Origin: Candidatus Rifleibacteriota bacterium
GTDB lineage: Bacteria > Muiribacteriota > Ozemobacteria > Ozemobacterales > Ozemobacteraceae
Assembly (NCBI GenBank): GCA_015233565.1
Contig: JADFXM010000012.1
Coordinates: 99,458-163,457 of the forward strand
Length of the DNA stretch: 64,000 nucleotides
Direction of reading: 5' to 3'
Shown here: piece by piece, positions 36,607 to 44,613 of the stretch
How positions within the stretch are numbered: position 1 is the first letter of the stretch
Layout of the letters: the number at the start of each line of letters is the position of its first letter
Notes under the pieces: model-generated
What the model was told of the DNA's origin: nothing
The model's database searches: none
The model's input: only the letters and a program-made list of their open reading frames with translations
Program-made: the position numbers and the translations under genes

Positions 36607-37083
36607 ATGAGCGAAGAAGAAAGAATCAAAAGTTACCTTGCCGATGAATTCAAAATTCCCGCTGAAAAAATACGAATCCAACGGAGCCGCCGACTTTTTG
36701 TCGATTTCCCTCTTGAGGGATTCCACGGAAATTTTAGAAAGCTTTGCAAGGAACTTAAATTTAATATATTATTGACTATCACAGGCCTGGATGTAGGTGA
36801 AAATCTTGAATTCATTTATCATCTTGCCAGACCAGACGGAATCGTCTTAAACTTAAAATCGCAAATTCCCAAAACAAATCCCGAAAGAAATACCATCTCC
36901 GATCTGTTCCCTGGTGGAATGATTTATGAACGCGAGCTGATCGACATGTTTGGAGCTAAAATCATTGGACTACCACCGGGCAACAGGTATCCACTTCCCG
37001 AAGATTGGCCCGAAGGACAATTTCCTTTGCTTAAAAGTTGGAAAGCGGATATGCTCAAGTCAAAAAGTGAGGCACCAAAATGA
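36607..37083 (+). CDS. Hydrogenase 30-kDa-type subunit (NuoC/EchD-like)
   Basis: 158 residues, AGGAAAGG upstream. The end carries the family signature ERELIDMFGAKIIGLPPGNRYPLPEDWP, equivalent to the ERE..D..G..F.GHPDLRRILLPEDW pattern of NuoC. It bridges the small and large subunits in the hydrophilic arm. The start of the large subunit gene overlaps its stop (ATGA). Confidence 0.88.
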   Translation: MSEEERIKSYLADEFKIPAEKIRIQRSRRLFVDFPLEGFHGNFRKLCKELKFNILLTITGLDVGENLEFIYHLARPDGIVLNLKSQIPKTNPERNTISDLFPGGMIYERELIDMFGAKIIGLPPGNRYPLPEDWPEGQFPLLKSWKADMLKSKSEAPK

Positions 37084-38288
37084 GTAATGTAAAAATTCCA
37101 ATTGGTCCCCAACATCCGGCACTTAAAGAACCTGCCAGCTTTACGATTACCCTGAATGGGGAAAAAATCCTGAGCATGGATGTCAGGCTTGGCTATAACC
37201 ATCGGGGAGTAGAAAAAGCTTGCGAAGAACGGTCCTTCATCCAGAATATTTACCTCTTGGAAAGAGTTTGCGGAATATGCTCCCATTCACACTCAACAGC
37301 TTACATTCAGGCTGTTGAAGAATGTGCAGGACTTGAAGTTCCCAAAAGAGGTTTATACATCCGAACCCTGATTGGAGAACTCGAAAGAGTGCATAGCCAT
37401 TTTTTGTGGCTTGGAGTGGCAGGACACGAACTAGGTTTTGATACTCTCCTGATGTACTCATGGCGAGATCGCGAAACTGTAATGGATCTTTTAGCGGAAA
37501 TTTCCGGCAATCGTGTCAATTATGCTATGAACACCGTCGGAGGAGTTCGACGCGATATTACTCCTGAGCAGATCAAGAAAGTTCGGGAAGGAATTAATTT
37601 CCTTGAAGAAAGAACCAAATATTACGTCGAACTGGCGACTCAGGAATCCACTTTGATCGCGCGTTTAGCCAAAGTCGGGTATTTGTCAAAGGAAGACGCT
37701 GAAACCCTTGGAGCAGTTGGTCCCACTGCCAGAGCTTCGGGTGTCGATCGGGACGTTAGAAGAGATGACCCCTATGCTGCCTATTCCGAAGTAGAATTCA
37801 AAGTAATTACTGACAACCATTGTGACGTTTTTGGAAGGACAGTTGTTCGAGTTCTTGAATTGATGGAATCCTACAAAATTATCCGGCAACTTCTCGATAA
37901 ACTCCCTGATGGCCCTATTTCTATTCGTGCACCACGACGCATTGTCGCCGCTGAGGCATTGAGTCGATACGAAGCCCCTCGCGGAGAAGATGTCCATTAT
38001 GTAAAAACAAATGGGACTGATAAACCCGAAAGAGTTAAAGTCAGAGCCCCAACTTTGGCCAACCTTCAAGCTGTTGCGTCAATGCTGAAAAATGGTTATC
38101 TGGCTGATGTCCCAATAGTCGTTGCCGCGATCGACCCGTGTTTTTCCTGTACCGATCGTATGATTACCATTGAAAACCTTGCTGACGAATCCCAAAAAAC
38201 GATCGATTGGAAAACCCTTAGGGATTATTCCCTAGATTGGCACAAGAAACGTGGACTTGATTTATCAAAAATTGAGGTAAAATCTTGA
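37080..38288 (+). CDS. Group 4 [NiFe] hydrogenase large subunit (NuoD/EchE-like)
   Basis: 402 residues. The NiFe ligands are complete: C64 and C67 (LLERVCGICSHSH) and C354 and C357 (IDPCFSCTDR). This separates it from NuoD of complex I, which lacks them, and predicts proton reduction or H2 oxidation. Other conserved parts are IGPQHPALKEPASF at the start and GELERVHSHFLWLGVAGHELG. A 45-residue extension follows the last Cys and is the expected substrate of a maturation protease, which is encoded at 39834. It overlaps both neighbours by four bases, so the subunits are translationally coupled. Confidence 0.96.
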   Translation: MSNVKIPIGPQHPALKEPASFTITLNGEKILSMDVRLGYNHRGVEKACEERSFIQNIYLLERVCGICSHSHSTAYIQAVEECAGLEVPKRGLYIRTLIGELERVHSHFLWLGVAGHELGFDTLLMYSWRDRETVMDLLAEISGNRVNYAMNTVGGVRRDITPEQIKKVREGINFLEERTKYYVELATQESTLIARLAKVGYLSKEDAETLGAVGPTARASGVDRDVRRDDPYAAYSEVEFKVITDNHCDVFGRTVVRVLELMESYKIIRQLLDKLPDGPISIRAPRRIVAAEALSRYEAPRGEDVHYVKTNGTDKPERVKVRAPTLANLQAVASMLKNGYLADVPIVVAAIDPCFSCTDRMITIENLADESQKTIDWKTLRDYSLDWHKKRGLDLSKIEVKS

Positions 38289-39229
38289 TACTAAAAGATA
38301 TTTTCACTATCCTGGTTTTTCCAGGCTTCTGTTTTTTGTTGGTGGCTGGCTGGTTTTTCCAGTACTTTGATCGAAAGCTGTATGCCAGATTTCAGAATCG
38401 AATTGGCCCTCCCTGGTTCCAGCCTTTCGCTGATTTTGTAAAACTTCTGGGCAAGGAAGACATCGTTCCCAAAGAAGCTGACCCCTATATGTTCCCATTC
38501 GTACCCGTTGTTGCTCTCACCGGAGTGTTAACTGCTATCCTCTACATCCCTCTCTGGGAAACAAGCGCCGCGTATTCCTTCTCAGGCGATTTGATTGTTG
38601 TACTTTATTTGCTAACACTTCCAACGTTTACTTTTTTTCTTGCGGGATGGTATTCGTCTTCGCTCTTTTCCGTAATCGGAGCCATGCGTTCACAAATGCA
38701 GTTTTTTGCCTATGAAGTACCGTTGTTTCTTGCAATTCTAGCTCCCGCGTTGATAGCCAATACATGGTCTCTGAGCGAAATGACTGTATTTTATTCTACC
38801 CATTCAGGGTATTGGATTTTCAATATTGTTGGCTTCGTCGTAGCCATCATCTGCCTCCTTGGTAAGCTTGAAAAAGTTCCATTCGACACTCCCGACGCCG
38901 AAACTGAAATCGTTGGAGGTCCCTTTACTGAATACAGCGGAAGATATCTCGCATTCTTTAAGCTAGCCATGGATGTCGAACTTGTTGTAGTAGCAGCCTT
39001 AATTGCAGCAGTTTTTCTTCCCTTCGGTCTATCGTGGCATCCCGCTATCGGAATACTTTTCTTTCTTGTAAAAATCTCTTTTGTAATTGTACTGACTACA
39101 GCTGCAAGAGCAATGATGGCAAGATTGAGAATCGATCAAATGATAGAATTCTGTTGGATTTATCTGGCACCTGCTGCGTTGATTCAGGTCCTCTTCAATC
39201 TTGGAGTTAAAGGAGTGGCAGGCTTATGA
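38285..39229 (+). CDS. Hydrogenase membrane anchor subunit (NuoH/EchB-like)
   Basis: TTG start overlapping the previous stop, with GAGG upstream. 314 residues, about eight helices. NuoH signatures are present: FDRKLYARFQNRIGPPWFQPFADFVKLLGKED, then MRSQMQFFAYEVPL, KLEKVPFDTPDAETEIVGGPFTEYSGRYLAFF. The acidic and basic residues in these loops line the chamber that couples redox chemistry to the membrane arm. Confidence 0.94.
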   Translation: MILKDIFTILVFPGFCFLLVAGWFFQYFDRKLYARFQNRIGPPWFQPFADFVKLLGKEDIVPKEADPYMFPFVPVVALTGVLTAILYIPLWETSAAYSFSGDLIVVLYLLTLPTFTFFLAGWYSSSLFSVIGAMRSQMQFFAYEVPLFLAILAPALIANTWSLSEMTVFYSTHSGYWIFNIVGFVVAIICLLGKLEKVPFDTPDAETEIVGGPFTEYSGRYLAFFKLAMDVELVVVAALIAAVFLPFGLSWHPAIGILFFLVKISFVIVLTTAARAMMARLRIDQMIEFCWIYLAPAALIQVLFNLGVKGVAGL

Positions 39230-39597
39230 GCAGACCAGGAAAAGTATTAAGCGAAGCTTTAAGAATTGTTCTTCAGGAACCAGTTACAGAAAATTATCCA
39301 TTCGAACCGGCTAATATCCCTGATAAATTTAGAGGGAAACTGGCTTTTTCTCCCGATAAATGCGTCGGATGCAAACTCTGCATGAAAGACTGTCCTTCCA
39401 ACGCAATCTTTATCAACAAAACTCCTGAAAACGTTTGGGAAGCCATTGTCCAACTTGACCGCTGCTTGTATTGCGGTCAATGCGCAGAGTCTTGCGTAAA
39501 AAAAGCCCTTGAGATGACCAAAGTTTTTGAACTCGCTGCAATTGATAAAAAGACCCTCAGAGTAAATATCTCGGTTCAACCGGCAGAAGTTAAATAA
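39226..39597 (+). CDS. Hydrogenase two-[4Fe-4S] ferredoxin-like subunit (NuoI/EchF-like)
   Basis: 123 residues; the start overlaps the previous stop (ATGA). Two cluster motifs, CVGCKLCMKDCP and CLYCGQCAESC, provide eight cysteine ligands. It should accept electrons from soluble ferredoxin. There are no NuoEFG genes in the operon, so NADH is not the expected donor. It is the last gene of the operon. Confidence 0.94.
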   Translation: MSRPGKVLSEALRIVLQEPVTENYPFEPANIPDKFRGKLAFSPDKCVGCKLCMKDCPSNAIFINKTPENVWEAIVQLDRCLYCGQCAESCVKKALEMTKVFELAAIDKKTLRVNISVQPAEVK

Positions 39598-39641
39598 AAA
39601 CAACAACATCTCCAAAAGTGCTATGGCACCAAGAGAATTGA

Positions 39642-39681
39642 TTCGGGCGGATTAGGCGTTTCTTGCCGAAATCCGCCCGGA
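39642..39681 (+). terminator. Terminator of the hydrogenase operon
   Basis: CGGGCGGATT (39644-39653) pairs perfectly with AATCCGCCCG (39670-39679), extendable by two pairs. The tail, GAATTTACT, is poor in T. Confidence 0.65.
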
Positions 39682-39833
39682 ATTTACTAAGCTCAGTATC
39701 GAGTCGCAAAAATATTTTTTAATCGTGCGTGATTCTGGGTATAACAAATTTAGCTCTTTACACTATTGCCCTTAAGACACCACATGATCTTTCTTTAAAC
39801 GTTACTATCATCTTTTTGAAAGGGGAAATTAGC

Positions 39834-40328
39834 TTGTTCGAAAATAAAATAACGCACGAAAGCAGGATTGCCGTTATTGGGGTAGGTTCCAGCCTACATA
39901 GCGATGATGCGGTAGGCTTAATGGTCGCCGAAACTTTAAAAGATTTTACGTTACGTGAAAGGGTTGAAAATATAAAAGTATTCATCGGTGAAACAGCCCC
40001 TGAAAATTTAACTGGAGAAATAAAACGATTCAAGCCTACACACATTATTTTGATTGATGCAGCAGATTTCAAAGGAAAACCAGGTGAGTCAAGAATTTTA
40101 AATGCTTCCGAAACTAACGGAGTATCTTTCTCAACGCATATCATGCCCTTGAAAATCATACTGGACTATTTAGAAAAAAGCACCGGAGCAACATCTCGAA
40201 TTATCGGAATTCAACCCTTAGCTGTAAATTTTGGTTCAGAGCTTTCTCTCGAAGTTAAATCAGCCATCCCGAAAACTGTTGATATCATTTTGTCAGAGCT
40301 TAATTTATTCCAAAGGTCAACGAATTAA
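39834..40328 (+). CDS. Hydrogenase maturation protease (peptidase M52, HycI-like)
   Basis: Start TTG 39834, supported by AAAGGGG upstream; a GTG at 39729 has no ribosome site. These nickel-dependent endopeptidases clip the C-terminal extension of the NiFe large subunit after metal insertion. Visible motifs: IAVIGVGSSLHSDDAVG (the usual GxGN is GVGS here), LIDAADFKGKPGE and FSTHIMPLKI with the second metal-binding Asp and the His. Its place directly after the hydrogenase operon indicates the large subunit at 37080 as substrate. Separate hyp genes are not in the window. Confidence 0.88.
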   Translation: MFENKITHESRIAVIGVGSSLHSDDAVGLMVAETLKDFTLRERVENIKVFIGETAPENLTGEIKRFKPTHIILIDAADFKGKPGESRILNASETNGVSFSTHIMPLKIILDYLEKSTGATSRIIGIQPLAVNFGSELSLEVKSAIPKTVDIILSELNLFQRSTN

Positions 40329-40603
40329 GTCCCTCCGCAAAGAAGGCCTGTTTTTTTAACGTTTTATTAAAATGCAAAAAATTGCTTGAGCAAGCAAACG
40401 ATTTTAAGTACAATTAAACCATCTGCAAGATCTTTTTTTCATTTTTTAACCAAATTAATCTAGCAAAAAGGGTTTCGGATGTTTGGTTTGGTTTAATTTA
40501 CTTTTTCAATTTGTAAAATGCGAAAAATCAGTTTTGTTGGTCATTCCAAAACTTTTGCGAAAAGTAAGTTGGCTTGAGGAACCCTAACAGAGAAGGAGAA
40601 ATC

Positions 40604-40975
40604 ATGGCAGCAACGTATCAGGTTGCATTGAAGGGGGAAATAGCCGACAACTTGAGGAGTGTGTTTTCAAAGACTCCTTCCGGGTCCCGATCCCCAAGCC
40701 TACCTTTCATACAACCAATTGCCGCTTTCAACAAAAACAATCTTCCCGCCACAATGGCCATCATCAAGAGAGATAACCAGAGCTTTGAGCCATTTTGTCA
40801 AGCAAATGTAGTCTTTTGCAGAGAAGTGAACGACCCCGATCCTTGTGCCTATCGCGGATTTCTTGAATTAACCTCTGAAATCCACGTTGACAATACTTAT
40901 AACCTGAATTCCCGGAAAAATTTTAACCTACAAATCCTGAAAAATGCAGAAAACTCTGCTGAAAAAGCCTATTGA
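40604..40975 (+). pseudogene. Unknown gene truncated by the IS1634-like element
   Basis: AAGGAG precedes the ATG. Native sequence runs to about codon 100 (40902); the last 24 codons come from the IS left end (LNSRKNFNLQILKNAEN), so the original C-terminus is lost. The native part (AATYQVALKGEIADNLRSVF, ..., CREVNDPDPCAYRGFLELTS) matches no family I recognise. Upstream lies an inverted repeat, TTGCTTG-AG-CAAGCAA (40382-40397), in a gap with no other gene. It may still produce a chimeric protein. Confidence 0.55.
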
Positions 40976-41021
40976 TTCATGAAATAGAATAAACAAAGTC
41001 TGATATTTAATTCGGAAAAGG

Positions 41022-41050
41022 TTGACTTATTCCTTTTTGTAGGGTAAAAT
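41022..41050 (+). promoter_or_regulatory. Transposase promoter inside the IS
   Basis: TTGACT (41022-41027), 17-base spacer, TAAAAT (41045-41050). Transcription would begin at about 41057, inside the right arm of the hairpin. Confidence 0.65.
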
Positions 41051-41072
41051 AATTTACCCTACAAAAAGGAAT
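41029..41072 (+). promoter_or_regulatory. Perfect 20-bp hairpin that masks the transposase ribosome site
   Basis: Arms 41029-41048 and 41053-41072 are exact complements with a 4-base loop. The right arm contains the AAGGA ribosome site (41066-41070), eight bases before the ATG. RNAs reading in from outside would fold and hide the site. The IS's own transcript starts after the left arm and leaves it free. Confidence 0.7.
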
Positions 41073-41078
41073 ATCGAC

Positions 41079-42245
41079 ATGTCCTCTATTACACGCCAAC
41101 GGGTTGGAAAATACACATATTTGTACGAATCCAAATCCTACAGAGATAAATTCGGAAGACCGAGGAACACAAAAACGCGTGTTGGCAAATTCAATCCTGT
41201 AATCGGCGAAGACATCTATGATCAGTGTTACATTGACAAGATGGCCGCAACTGGGACGTCAATTCAAAACCCGGAAACAAAGCCATCAAATGCTGAGCAG
41301 CGCGAGATCGCGTTGTCGATATTTGACAGCATCCGAAACTACGGCGTGCACTTTCTGCTACTATCGATTGCAAAAAGAATTGGCCTAATCGACATTCTGT
41401 CCGCCAGTACAGCTAACTGCTGGCAGGAGATTTTTACACTTGCCTGCTATCTCGTACAATCCGACAAACCGCTGATGTATTGCGAGGATTGGGCATCCGA
41501 AACGGAAACTCTTCCCGCTGGAACAATGTCCTCCCAGAGAATCAGCGAATTGCTGACGGTTATCGGCACAAGCCACAGGAATGCTTTTTATAAATCATGG
41601 GGGCGGCATATCGCCGAGCAAGAGTGCATTGCGCTTGATATCACCTCCGTATCCTCCTATTCTGAGCTGATGACCGAGTGTGAATGGGGATACAACCGAG
41701 ACCAAGAGGATCTTCCGCAAATCAATCTCTGCATGCTCATGGGGGAAACCTCAAGACTGCCCATTTATCAGACGGTATATAGCGGAAGCTTGACTGATGT
41801 AGCCACGCTAAAAAACACCCTGAAAGAGTTGACGGCTTTGATACCGGAAAAACGTTTGCGGGTTGTCATGGACAAAGGCTTTTACAGTGCAAAAAACGTA
41901 AATGCGATGCTGGAAGCACACGATATGTATCGCGCCAAGGACGTTGTAGAAAAGGGGTTTTGCGGGTTAAAGAATGCGCTAGGTCTTGATCGTTTACGCG
42001 TACATAGCGACGAAAGGATGCAGAATAAGCTGTTTGTGGGCTTTATTGCGTTGATCATGATGTCACATCTTCATAAGGTGATGAGCGGAAAAAGATTGTA
42101 CAAAAACTTATCAATGGACAAGTTACTCATCACATTGTCCAAGATCAAAACCGCAAGGATAAACGGAACGAGATTCATTCGTCCCGTGACCAAGGAACAA
42201 CGCGAGATTCTGGCGGCATTTGATTTGGAAATGTCTGTAGGTTAA
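41079..42245 (+). CDS. IS1634-like DDE transposase, internally shortened
   Basis: 388 residues. The start SSITRQRVGKYTYLYESKSYRDKFGRPRN is typical of the family. The acidic triad can be read as D in ALDITSVSSYS, D in VVMDKGFYSAKN and E in YRAKDVVEKGFCGLKN. Family members run to roughly 550 residues, with a long insertion between the second Asp and the Glu. Here NAMLEAHDMYRAKDVVEK joins the two directly, so an in-frame internal deletion of about 150 residues is inferred. Mobility would then depend on a full-length copy elsewhere. Confidence 0.8.
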   Translation: MSSITRQRVGKYTYLYESKSYRDKFGRPRNTKTRVGKFNPVIGEDIYDQCYIDKMAATGTSIQNPETKPSNAEQREIALSIFDSIRNYGVHFLLLSIAKRIGLIDILSASTANCWQEIFTLACYLVQSDKPLMYCEDWASETETLPAGTMSSQRISELLTVIGTSHRNAFYKSWGRHIAEQECIALDITSVSSYSELMTECEWGYNRDQEDLPQINLCMLMGETSRLPIYQTVYSGSLTDVATLKNTLKELTALIPEKRLRVVMDKGFYSAKNVNAMLEAHDMYRAKDVVEKGFCGLKNALGLDRLRVHSDERMQNKLFVGFIALIMMSHLHKVMSGKRLYKNLSMDKLLITLSKIKTARINGTRFIRPVTKEQREILAAFDLEMSVG

Positions 42246-42265
42246 ATTTTTTCCGGGAATTCAGG

Positions 42266-42705
42266 TTACAACGTTTTCTTTCACTTGTGAAGTTTTTTGA
42301 ACTTTTGTTACTTTTCGACAAAGATCTTGCCCAAAAAATTAAAGAAGGGAAGTGTCCTTTTTGTGGCAAAAACCTTCATCAGGCAAATTATTTTCGTAAA
42401 CCTCGTGGTGGTCCTGAAATATTTGATGTGGAATTCAACTTGCGTTTCAGTTTCTGTTGTTCTAAATGCAGGAAAAGGGTAAAACCACCATCATTCCGCT
42501 TTTTTGGTCGTAGAGTCACCTTGGTGCGATTTTCGTCCTAATCTCAATTATGACCCACGGTGCTACCTCTGGTCAATTCAAAAAACTACGTGATCTTTGT
42601 GGAGCTGATTTGAGAACCCTTAAACGATGGAAAATATGGTGGAATGAAGTTTTTAAAAATACAGATTTCTGGAAAACTTTTTCTCCCAGACTTGCTCTAG
42701 CGTGA
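42266..42705 (+). pseudogene. Zinc-ribbon/HTH gene of a DDE-ATPase transposon, decayed
   Basis: The IS abuts the gene right after its first codons (TTACAACG...). The reading frame gives KFFELLLLFDKDLAQKIKEG, CPFCGKNLHQANYFRKPRGG and FCCSKCRKRVKPPSFRFFGRRV, a zinc-ribbon protein. At about 42520 the frame breaks: restoring one G in TTGGTG gives RRVTLGAIFVLISIMTHGAT followed by an HTH-like part (FKKLRDLCGADLRTLKRWKIWW) to a stop at 42705. It therefore has a lost start and a one-base frameshift. A second copy of the 5' end is at 53832. Confidence 0.7.
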
Positions 42706-42929
42706 GTTTACTAAATTTAATAAATTTTTGCCTTCATACAACGTTCAGACGAGATATTCAACCGTATACACCGAATTAATTCGGCCACATGGCAAGGGTT
42801 ACGCGAGATTGCGAAATTTTGAAATACTGGACTAGAGCTAATCTGCCAAAAAGTAGGGTTTTTCAGCCCTGTATTCTCAAACGTGCATCATTGCCGATTT
42901 TTGCCTTTAGCTTCGTAAACTCACGCTAG
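42697..42929. repeat. 233-bp spacer bounded by 15-bp inverted repeats
   Basis: CTAGCGTGAGTTTAC (42697-42711) and GTAAACTCACGCTAG (42915-42929) are exact complements. The interior is non-coding. It lies between the zinc-ribbon pseudogene, whose stop codon is inside the left repeat, and the transposase gene. The remaining 42930-43167 holds only the transposase leader. Confidence 0.7.
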
Positions 42930-43167
42930 CAAAACGAACATCTGTTTTCTTTCCATTGAAGTTTTTTCATATCTTTTGGGAAAAATCTTTGTTGGAAACA
43001 CTTCCAAAAGTTTTAAAATTTCTGCTTCCCCTTTACAGCGGATAACCGAATGAAAAATCACAATATTTTATGGATGTAAAATTCGCGCAAAAGATGCAAA
43101 TCGACGTTCCCTAGGCGGTTCTCGTATCATGTAATTGTGAATTTCACTTAGCATGAAAGGAGAAAAA

Positions 43168-44613
43168 ATGAAATACAAAGATCACATTCGAATCTCAGAA
43201 GTTTGGGGAAATTTTCGGTTGTCTGTTGTCGGAAGTTTGTTGGCATCTCCTCCGCCGAAAGGAAAACTCCACAAAGAATTGGAGGAGCTTTCAAAAAGAA
43301 CTTGGGAACACCCAATAATGGGAAAACCTATTCAATATTCCTATTCAACTATTGAAGAGTGGTATTATCAAGCCAAGGGGGCTTATGATAGCCCGGTAAA
43401 AGCTCTTGAATGGAAGCTGAGGGAAGATATTGGAATTTTCCGGAGAATTTCTGAAGCGGTTAAAAGAGTAATAAAAGATCTTCACCTGAAGTATCCTGGA
43501 TGGTCTCACCAACTGCATTACGACAATCTCTTGATAGTTGCGGCTCAGGATAACCTCGGAGACATTCCCTCCTATTCAACCCTTCGACGATATCGAAACC
43601 GAAATGGTTTTATCAAAGTCAGAACTCCCCTTAACGCCGACCGCTCAGGGATGGAAATTGCTCTTGAGCATCGTGAAACTCGTGAACAAAGATTATTTGA
43701 ATCCACTCATGTTCTTGGACTTCTCCATTCAGATTTTCATCATTGCTCAAGGAAAATACTGAATGAAAATGGAGAATGGGTTAAACCAGTATTAGTGAGC
43801 ATTATCGACGATAAATCTCGCCTGATTTGTCATGCCCAATGGTATTGGAGAGAAACAGCAGAAAACTTCATTCATGCACTCTGTCAGGCTTTTTTAAAAC
43901 GTGGTCTGCCAAGAGCTCTAATGACTGATAACGGCTCCCCAATGCTAGCTTCAGAAACAACGCAAGGACTAAAACGTCTCAGTATTCTTCACCAGACCAC
44001 GCTTCCGTATTCACCTCAGCAAAATGCAAAACAAGAATCCTTTTGGGGACAGGTCGAAGGCAGGTTGATGGCAATGCTTGAAGGAGAGAAAAAACTGACA
44101 TTAAAAATTCTCAACGACGCCACAATTGCTTGGATCGAAAGGGATTACCATCGTCGCATACACTCAGAGACCAGACAAACACCTTTGGAAAGATTTCTTG
44201 CCGGACCAGAAGTAAGCAGATCTGGGCCTTCCCCCGAAGAACTTCGTATGGCATTTACAGCCGAAACGACCCGCAGTCTTCGACGAACTGATTGTACTAT
44301 TTCTCTTGATGGTCGCAGATACGAAATTCCTTCACATTTTCGGCATCTGAAAAGAATATCAATCAGATATGCCGCTTGGGACTTGTCAAATATTCTTCTT
44401 GTTAATCAGCAGTCAGGTGAAATAATCGGTCGCCCGTATCCACCTGATTTGGAGAAAAATGCTGAAGGCAAGCGGCGAAGCATGGAACCTGCAAATGATC
44501 AATGGAAGATTCCCGATCGTTCAGCAGGTGTTGCACCGCTTCTCAAAAAATGCTTGTCAGAATATGCCGCTACCGGCTTACCCATGGGATATATACCCAA
44601 AGGAGAAAAATAA
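43168..44613 (+). CDS. DDE integrase-type transposase (Mu/TnsB/IstA-like)
   Basis: The ATG at 43168 has AAGGAG upstream. 481 residues with an rve-type core: D in LLHSDFHHCSRKI, D in ALMTDNGSPMLASE, E in NAKQESFWGQVEGRL, spaced as in retroviral-type integrases. An N-terminal helical DNA-binding part and a C-terminal beta domain (CTISLDGRRYEIPSHFRHLKRISIRY) follow the Mu/TnsB/IstA pattern. Its stop overlaps the start of an AAA+ ATPase gene, the usual partnership for target choice. Confidence 0.88.
   Translation: MKYKDHIRISEVWGNFRLSVVGSLLASPPPKGKLHKELEELSKRTWEHPIMGKPIQYSYSTIEEWYYQAKGAYDSPVKALEWKLREDIGIFRRISEAVKRVIKDLHLKYPGWSHQLHYDNLLIVAAQDNLGDIPSYSTLRRYRNRNGFIKVRTPLNADRSGMEIALEHRETREQRLFESTHVLGLLHSDFHHCSRKILNENGEWVKPVLVSIIDDKSRLICHAQWYWRETAENFIHALCQAFLKRGLPRALMTDNGSPMLASETTQGLKRLSILHQTTLPYSPQQNAKQESFWGQVEGRLMAMLEGEKKLTLKILNDATIAWIERDYHRRIHSETRQTPLERFLAGPEVSRSGPSPEELRMAFTAETTRSLRRTDCTISLDGRRYEIPSHFRHLKRISIRYAAWDLSNILLVNQQSGEIIGRPYPPDLEKNAEGKRRSMEPANDQWKIPDRSAGVAPLLKKCLSEYAATGLPMGYIPKGEK

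Larger units (their letters stand above)
40903..42265 (+). mobile_element. IS1634-family-like insertion sequence, 1363 bp
   Basis: Ends are inverted repeats of about 28 bases beginning CCTGAATTCCCGGAAAAA and closing with its complement at 42265. The first 127 bases recur identically at 63874-64000, so at least two copies exist. It carries one transposase gene, a promoter and a protective hairpin. No target duplication is evident: the left flank is a gene fragment, and the right flank is the zinc-ribbon gene of another transposon, which suggests rearrangement after insertion. Confidence 0.88.
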
